Positions 57,985-64,000 of a stretch of 64,000 bases of DNA are shown here, one piece after another. The stretch spans positions 617,475 to 681,474 of the forward strand of contig NC_037259.1 of the NCBI RefSeq assembly GCF_000002425.4, in the 5' to 3' direction. Under the pieces are notes generated by a model that saw only the letters and a list, made by a program, of their open reading frames with translations, made no database searches and was not told where the DNA came from. The stretch comes from Physcomitrium patens (lineage: Eukaryota > Streptophyta > Bryopsida > Funariales > Funariaceae). Positions within the stretch are counted from its first letter, which is position 1, and every line of letters begins with the position of its first letter. Both the position numbers and the translations under genes were made by a program.

Positions 57985-59227
57985 TCTGATCAATGAGCTG
58001 ATCCATGAACCTATAGTCACGAATAATGAGATCTTTCTAGGTCTTCTATATATTATACCAGAACACCAATTCCTGGTGCAAACAAATGACTTCAAGAAGT
58101 TCCAGTATCAGCTCCCAACAATCCCTGTGAGAGAAGTTGTGATATTGTAATGATTACATCTGACCACTCAACTTGCAATTACTCTTTTGTTACCTAAGCT
58201 TAGTGCAGATATATCGACGAAGGTAGAAATCCCATAGAATGTCTAAGTGCTGTTACGGTCGGAGATTTGGCGGTTTTTGTGCGTTTACACGCAGTATAAA
58301 AGCTACACAGATTTTCTGGGCTCCTCCCCATTAATGGTGATTCTTTCCCTGAGACCTTGGTTAGTTGAGAGAATCGCTTACAATTAAAACGAGTCCTTGG
58401 TCTCCACCTCTGATCTGCATTCATGTGGTGACAGCAACATGAAGCAGTGTGGCAGGAATCATTTACACATAGGTCACGTGTTTATAATTGAGGCAACATA
58501 CTGTTGTATGATGCAAGATTAAACTGAGAAGTATTGAACTCTCATTTTTCGTAGTTACTTCCCCCTTGCACGAATACTTGGCACGAGGGATTAATCACCT
58601 ATGTTCTGCTGAAAATTCAATGTTTCAGCTTCTTCCTGCCCATCAATGCATACAGATATTTGTTGGTGAATGGAGACACTGACAAGTATGAAGGGGAGCC
58701 ATGATTTTATTCAGAATATCAGACCTAAGAATTCTGATTACAAGTCGGAACCACTAGAACTTGCGTTCGCAGAATTTTTACCACAATATCAGCCTCATCA
58801 CCATTGCGTGACATATCAGTTGATTTTCCTTCAGACAAAGCAGTTTTCATTCTCATTCCAGCATCGCTCTTGTATGTTTGGAAGTTCTGATGTTGAAAAG
58901 TCTTCATTTCTCAAGGGCCAGAAACCATAACGTAATGTTCAATAAGTTGAAAAAAATGAGTTGCCATTTTGACAATCACTTGCTGTGGCTGAACCTCAGA
59001 CAGGGAAATTTCACTTGTCATGAGGCTCACATCCATTCATAGGTATCATCTGTGCCATGCTATTCTGCAGAACTTGACGTTACATTCCTGGTGCATTCAG
59101 CCTAAACTGCAACAACGTTTGTAATTATGCTGAATAAATCTGAATCGATTTCGTGTTTTGATCTAGCTGTGCCTTCCAGCAACTGAAAGAAATGATCTGA
59201 ACAATCGAACAGAGCATCAGCGAGTGA
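57985..59227. other. Intergenic region between two host genes
   Basis: 3' flank of the PA-fold gene (plus) and of the F-box gene (minus), i.e. convergent 3' ends. Open frames here (58200-58424 minus, 58670-58930 plus) are short and without domains. No repeats recognised; part is probably 3' UTR of either gene. Confidence 0.5.
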
Positions 59228-60533
59228 TTAAACTTCAGCCTCAAAGTTCAGTGGCGTTGAATAACCATAAACCGAGTAGCCATTGTCATATTCAAAATTG
59301 CCTCGACAATCCGGAAGCCAGTTGGCAGTTCGTTGGTTAACATCGTATAGCAACGTCCTCACCACGCCGTTTTTGAAGGCTATGCCATTCCTGTGTCCAA
59401 TAGCTGACCACATCCGATAAGTTTCGTCGGAAGCGTGGTCCTCAAACAGAGGGTGAGGGATCTGAGAAATCTCTGAGCAAGTTCTGGCTGTCATGTTGAA
59501 CTGCCAGATCGAGATGCACCTGGGAGTGTGTCCTCTGACCTCACCAACCAAGTACAATGTTTCACCGCAGTTAACCAACAAAGTCATGCTCAAAGAGTAG
59601 GGAACTTGTATGTCAACCTTGTTCCAGAGATCTCGATTCAAATCGTAGGACCAGAGGTCACAAGGGTCGAAGCTGAGCACATACATGATTTCGTTGCAAA
59701 TGGCCGAGGACCAAACAATGTCGAGGTGTGGAGGCATGAGCCTGAGCCTCTGCCAACACCGTGTGGATGAATCGTAAACCTGAAAGCTCAGCACGAGTGA
59801 TCAACACGAACTTCAGAAGCATAGCAATGCAAACATTGCTCGGGATGTGAGCAGACGATATGGGTGCTCCGTAAGGTATTAGTTGTGTGATGCAGAGAAG
59901 TTTTATTGTTGGGTAAGATATGATGAGGTGTGTTAATGGTGATGATTGTGCCTGCATTGCCATGGGGCTCAATAATGTCTCCGGTGACGAATCGGCAGCA
60001 ACAAATATCTTGTACTTCCAGGTGAGTCTGTCGGTAACCATGGCAACCGCAAGCGGAACAATATGATAGGGTAAACTCGGAAGCTTTCGCCATGTTCGTG
60101 TCACAGGATTGCAGACACTGTACAGGCTTGGCTCGCCATCGCTTTTGTGAGACCATATGAAGAACAAACCTCCAGATGCTGCTTCGACGGAATGATATAC
60201 CTCTCCGTTTGGACATTCCAAATAAGGCAAGCACATTTGATCCAGAAACCGGAGGTTGAGATCATACCACAAGTTCAGAGATTGATCATATGCGGCACAG
60301 AATGTGTGTGCTCGTCGACAAACGAGAAGGTACGAAGGTTGAGGGCTGACCAGCATGCACAGAATTTTGAAGCTTTGTGAAGATGGTAGAGTCGCCCATC
60401 TCTTACACACGGTGCGTAGATTGACGAGAGCGAGGACTGGCAAGAAGGCCAGCACCCTGTCTTGCAGCTCGGATGAAAGTTTGTTCCACATGGGACAAGG
60501 TTCATCACTCATGATTTCACATAGTTCACTCAT
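59228..60533 (-). CDS. F-box/kelch-like protein, probable GC-AG intron
   Basis: Substrate-recognition subunit type of SCF ubiquitin ligases. The start ATG at 60533 gives MSELCEIMSDEPCPMWNKLS; the F-box spans residues about 15-55 (LSSELQDRVLAFLPVLALVN, LRTVCKRWATL). The rest is a kelch/galactose-oxidase-like repeat region: NLWYDLNLRFL, LYSVCNPVTRTWRKLPSLPY, then after the intron VYDSSTRCWQRLRLMPPHLD, DLWSYDLNRDLWNKVD, and LLYDVNQRTANWLPD. Exon 1 is 60533-59952 and exon 2 is 59779-59228, giving 377 residues, usual for this family. The proposed intron 59951-59780 (172 bp) has donor CAG|GCACAA and acceptor TTTCAG|GTT, joins in phase and restores MAMQ-VYDSS. Without it the second half is out of frame with a stop. 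A GT donor nearby would drop residues, so a non-canonical GC donor is the simplest reading; a damaged gene is the alternative. Confidence 0.85.
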
Positions 60534-61139
60534 GCTCTGTGTGGTTACTCGTGGAAATAACCTTAACTACACATCTAAAACTACAATTCTTGCTTTCGGA
60601 TGGAGTACTCGTGGGCTGTAATCATCTACCATGGTCTAGTAATGTCAAATCTGTTCTGCTTCATCGCTAATCTATGCACTGACATGGCTCTTGAATTCAC
60701 TGAATGACGATATCTTCACCCCAGCTCTCCCCCCACACTCCTAACAAACCTGAATTTGAGCTAATAAATCGGTTACGGAATTCAGAAACCCTCGGCAGAC
60801 AACAGAAGGCTCACAAACTGCTACACAAATACAAAATATCGTAGCAAGATCGAATCTCGACCCTCGTATGCATGCAGAAGAAGAGAAAGAAGAAGATTGT
60901 AACAAGCTCCGATGCATTGCGTGGTCACGAGGAGTTGCAAAGCCAAGCGATGAAGAGACCAACAACTAGCAAGCGCTTCTTTCTTTTTCAACTGACAAGA
61001 GACGGATCCTCTCCTATCACAACTCTTCGACTGAGACGGATCCTCTCATATCACAACTCTTCGACTGAGTTCTAGTGCATTAAAGGAGCGTCTCCTATTT
61101 TCATCCCTACGCCTAATCTCAACCCCTCTCACCAGCATC
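60534..61139. other. Upstream region of the F-box gene
   Basis: Promoter and 5' UTR side of the minus-strand F-box gene. A direct repeat of 'gagacggatcctctcatatcacaactcttcgactgag' type occurs twice at 61000-61068 (period about 33-34). No clear TATA box. No coding sequence supported. Confidence 0.5.
61000..61070. repeat. Short tandem repeat, period about 34 bp
   Basis: 'gagacggatcctctc.tatca' followed by 'caactcttcgactgag' occurs twice in succession, differing at one or two bases. Confidence 0.85.
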
Positions 61140-63215
61140 TCTTTGTTCCATAATAAGAATTTAGGGCTCCTTTGGATTTCTTCATAAGTTAGTGTTGAAT
61201 CTCTATGTTATATGTACCAAAAGTTGTAACTTATTCAGCCACAAGTATCCTCTTCGCTCTTAGCACATTTCATTGCAACAAATGATGTCCATCATGTTTT
61301 CATAATACATCCGATTTTTATAACATGGTATTAGAATTGGATGAATAGTATTATGGATGAATATTATTGAACAAAGTTTAAATGAAAAAGTTTGGATATT
61401 TTTTGTAAATGAAAACTTAGATGATTTGCATGTTGAAGTCAAGGAGTTGCTAGAGCTTTGCTGGAGTGTTAATGGAATTGCTAGAGCCTTATTGGAGTTA
61501 TTGGAGCTGGAGTTTAATTCTATTGATGCTCATATACAAAATTAACTCATAAATGCAAATATAATACTATAAAGGAGATGTGGGACATATTGGCTAAGAT
61601 TCACAAGTCCTTGGGAGTTATTACTGAGATATTTTTAATGAAGAAATCATATAATCTTTGATATTTGGATAGGATATCTATAAAGATTTTTCTTAGAGAG
61701 ATTTTTGATCTTAGGGATCAATATATTGTAGTTAGTAGTGAAATAGATAAATAGAGTATGGCATTTTTTATACTTACCACATTATCACAATCTTGGGATC
61801 TACTTCTTCAGTCAATTATATCAAGAAAAAGAAAAGAGATGATAAAAGAAGTAGTGCAATCTATTCTTTTTGAAGAGGAGATGCAAAGGAAGGAAAAAAT
61901 TAGTTCTCCATTTTTTGCTTTAGTAGTGCATACAAGAAGAAAGCAAGACTTAAAGAATCACCATCCATAATAAAAACAAAAACCTAAGCTTAATAAGTCT
62001 AGAAGTACTTATAGGACTTGTGGACAAAAAGAATATTAGCAAGGTAATGTAGAATGTCTTAAAATAAATAGCAATGGTGTAGTAAATATTGGAGTTGTTA
62101 TTATTCTTTTACCTCAAGAAGCATCATTTAATTCAAAAATAATAATTGCATTGTTATTTCAATTACAACATTATGTACACATTCATAGTGCAACAAATGT
62201 ATACATCCAAAGAGACATGAATAAGCTTTTCAATTTTAATGAAAATGCAACTATCCATCTCCAAGACAATGATGGTAGCAGTAATAAATTACAAGGCTCA
62301 AGTGAGATGCATCTCACAGTTTTACATCCTAGAAGAAAATATATTTTTTTAGTTGTGAAGGAAGTCCATTGGATTCCTAGAATACATGATACTTTATTAT
62401 CAATTATAACTTTATGCAAGAAAGATTGAAAATTTAACTTAGTTATTAATGGACTCAATTGGATTCTATCTTTAGGTGATTTACTCACACAAGGCATACT
62501 AGCAAATAAAACTTATCTTATATCTTATGAAATTGAAGAAGTTGCCACAATTTCTAACTCATTTATTTTGGGTCATACACTTATTGAATGACATCAAGCA
62601 TTAGCACATGCTCCAATGCATATAATATAGGAGGCAGAGCAAATGAATTATATTGAAGGATTAAAGATTAAAAGGGACAAGGATAAATATCTAAATGTGA
62701 ATCATGTATTATTGGCAAGGCTCATAAGCGACATTTTTTGTAGAAGCATAAGCATGCCAATGGTATTTTAGATGTAATAATATTTGACCTTGGTTATTTT
62801 GATATAACTAACTTTTGTGATACTAAATAGTTAGTTATATAGATTGATGAATATTTTGGTTGTTATGGCCTTGCATTTCTTCAAACTAAGGACTAAATAC
62901 ATGTTGCTTATAAGACTTGGAAAGTAGATGCATAAAAAAGAATTGGAAAAAAGATATAAAACTTTTTTCACTGACTAAGTCAGTGAATTATTAAAGGATA
63001 AAAAAGAAAAACTTTTTTTACTCACTAAGGCATTGAATTCTTAAATAGTAAGCTTGGTTCTTACTTCAAAGCTGAAGGCATTCAATACATGATCACTCTC
63101 ACACATACAAATGAAATTATTGGCATGACAGAGCATATGATGCGAGCTATTTTTGAAGGAGTACAAAAACATTTAGATGATGCCAAGTTGGTATCAAAGA
63201 TAAGAGCTCAATGAA
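61140..63215 (+). pseudogene. Ty1/copia retrotransposon remnant
   Basis: A degenerate initiator-Met-type primer site TGGTATTAGAA lies at 61326-61336. Gag follows at 61380-61970 (LYDLHVEVKELLELC-like start, FFILTTLSQSWDLLLQSIIS, KEMIKEVVQSILFEEEMQRK). Protease-region debris runs 62100-62430. A GAG-pre-integrase block is at 62580-62740 (ALAHAPMHII, EQMNYIEGLKIKRDK, then a C-x2-C-like 'CESC' context and KRHF). An integrase core end is at 63040-63200 (FKAEGIQYMITLTHTNEIIG then TEHMMRAIFEGVQKHLDDAK). Two insertions or deletions and many stops. No RT. It ends abruptly at family C sequence. Confidence 0.8.
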
Positions 63216-63480
63216 AACAAATAAACAAGTGAGACTTTTTCAAAAAAATATAACAAAATAAAATAAAGAAGTATGTATATTAAAAAGAAACTAGAATAGC
63301 TATTATCAAAAGATAAAAAAAAACTAGAAACTTCTTTAAATTAGACTAGAAATAAGAAAAGAATTGATAAGAGTGAAAAAGGCTTCACTCTTGCTTCTAT
63401 ATATACTATCTAATTGGAAACTATATAGCAACATTCTGTAGGATTGTCAAAGACAAGAACTTCATAAAAATAAATAAATT
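63216..63480 (-). repeat. Rearranged family C LTR fragments
   Basis: 63216-63444 matches the middle of the C LTR in reverse ('gaaactagaatagctatta', 'agagtgaaaaaggcttcactctt', 'tatatactatctaa'). 63445-63480 restarts at the LTR end (TGTCAAAGACAAGAAC) and runs only about 35 bases before pol sequence. So two LTR pieces are joined by deletion. Confidence 0.65.
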
Positions 63481-64000
63481 GTAATGTCGATGATGAAGAG
63501 TTTTTGATCTTAAACAAATATTGCATGACTGAACAAAATCTTTTATATCTTTTCACATTTGTGGCCACCAAAAATCTTTAGATATTAGTTCCAAAGTTTT
63601 ATTGTATCCAAAATATCTTACTGCTAGAAAGTCATGACAAGCTTGAAGAACACATAATCGAACTTCATCTTTTAGAACATATAGGCGTCTCACAAAATAT
63701 AGTAGATTATTTTTGAATTCAAAGTAAGAAATATCATGAGACTTTGAAGGGTTTTTCTTAATATCATGAAAAAGAGGATCACAAGATATACTTGATTGAA
63801 CTTGCTTAATGAAAGTTGAATCAACAGTTAGTGTTGATTTCATTGCTCAAAGATGAAGATGCTCTAGCTTCAAGAGAATTGTCCTTTGCTGATCAAAAGT
63901 TACATCTCCTTTCTTTGGTGCAATATAAGATCGTTTAGAGAGTGCATCTGACAAACCTTGTTGTTTTCTTGGTCGATAAGTGATTTTGAATTTGAATCTT
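63481..64000 (-). pseudogene. Family C pol fragment: integrase zinc region and RNase H end
   Basis: 63843-63553 reads STFIKQVQSSISCDPLFHDI, FEFKNNLLYFVRRLYVLKDE, LQACHDFLAVRYFGYNKTLE and ISKDFWWPQM, matching C5 41930-42180 and C1 20700-20930. 63870-64000 continues into the RNase H end (reverse of C5 41765-41870) and leaves the window. Confidence 0.8.

Noticed and set aside
59228-59794. Separate 188-codon gene downstream of the F-box gene
   Set aside because: It would need a GTG start and begins mid-kelch; better explained as exon 2 of the F-box gene.

Overview
This window looks like a nuclear chromosome segment of a land plant. The evidence is two spliced genes with short introns (one with a Cys-rich N-terminal part, an EAR-type DLNxxP motif and a trypsin-like fold; one F-box/kelch-like), together with Ty3/gypsy chromoviruses, a second plant-type Ty3 lineage with a tRNA-Asp-like primer site, and a Ty1/copia remnant. 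A very AT-rich repeat background with small gene islands would suit a moss such as Physcomitrium. That is an inference; no marker gene fixes the species. I saw no rRNA, tRNA, CRISPR or bacterial features.

Layout. 1-17 kb is a three-level nest of retrotransposons on the minus strand. Element A (Ty3, with unusual pol signatures) sits in the 3' LTR of element B (Ty3, tRNA-Asp-like PBS), which sits in the gag of a chromovirus C'. 17-46 kb is made of chromovirus family C copies in both orientations: C1 minus, C2 plus, C3 minus, C4 minus and C5 plus. C5 (38100-44463) is the best preserved, with both LTRs and a chromodomain. These copies are broken by four solo LTRs of a long-LTR family (called D here), one solo B-type LTR, one solo C LTR and one 1.2 kb insertion with a TATA box and a minisatellite. 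C5 and D copy 4 both sit inside the single 5' LTR of C4. Removing them restores an LTR of about 542 bp, matching the 547-550 bp LTRs of C5.

46-52 kb is mostly non-coding: a more GC-rich stretch with two G-boxes at 46.6-47.9 kb, then strongly AT-rich DNA with simple repeats and a 112 bp tandem duplication. 52.9-58.0 kb holds a plus-strand gene of at least 11 exons. Its product has a basic N-terminus, a Cys-rich segment, a low-complexity middle with an EAR-type motif, and a C-terminal chymotrypsin/HtrA-like domain that keeps GxSGG but appears to lack the His and Asp. 59.2-60.5 kb holds a minus-strand F-box/kelch-like gene with one probable GC-AG intron. 61.1-63.2 kb is a Ty1/copia remnant, and the right edge is again family C debris.

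The two host genes are independent single genes pointing toward each other's 3' ends. The retrotransposon reading frames are nearly all interrupted by stops and frameshifts and are described as broken copies. Element letters A, B, C, C', D are labels for this window only.
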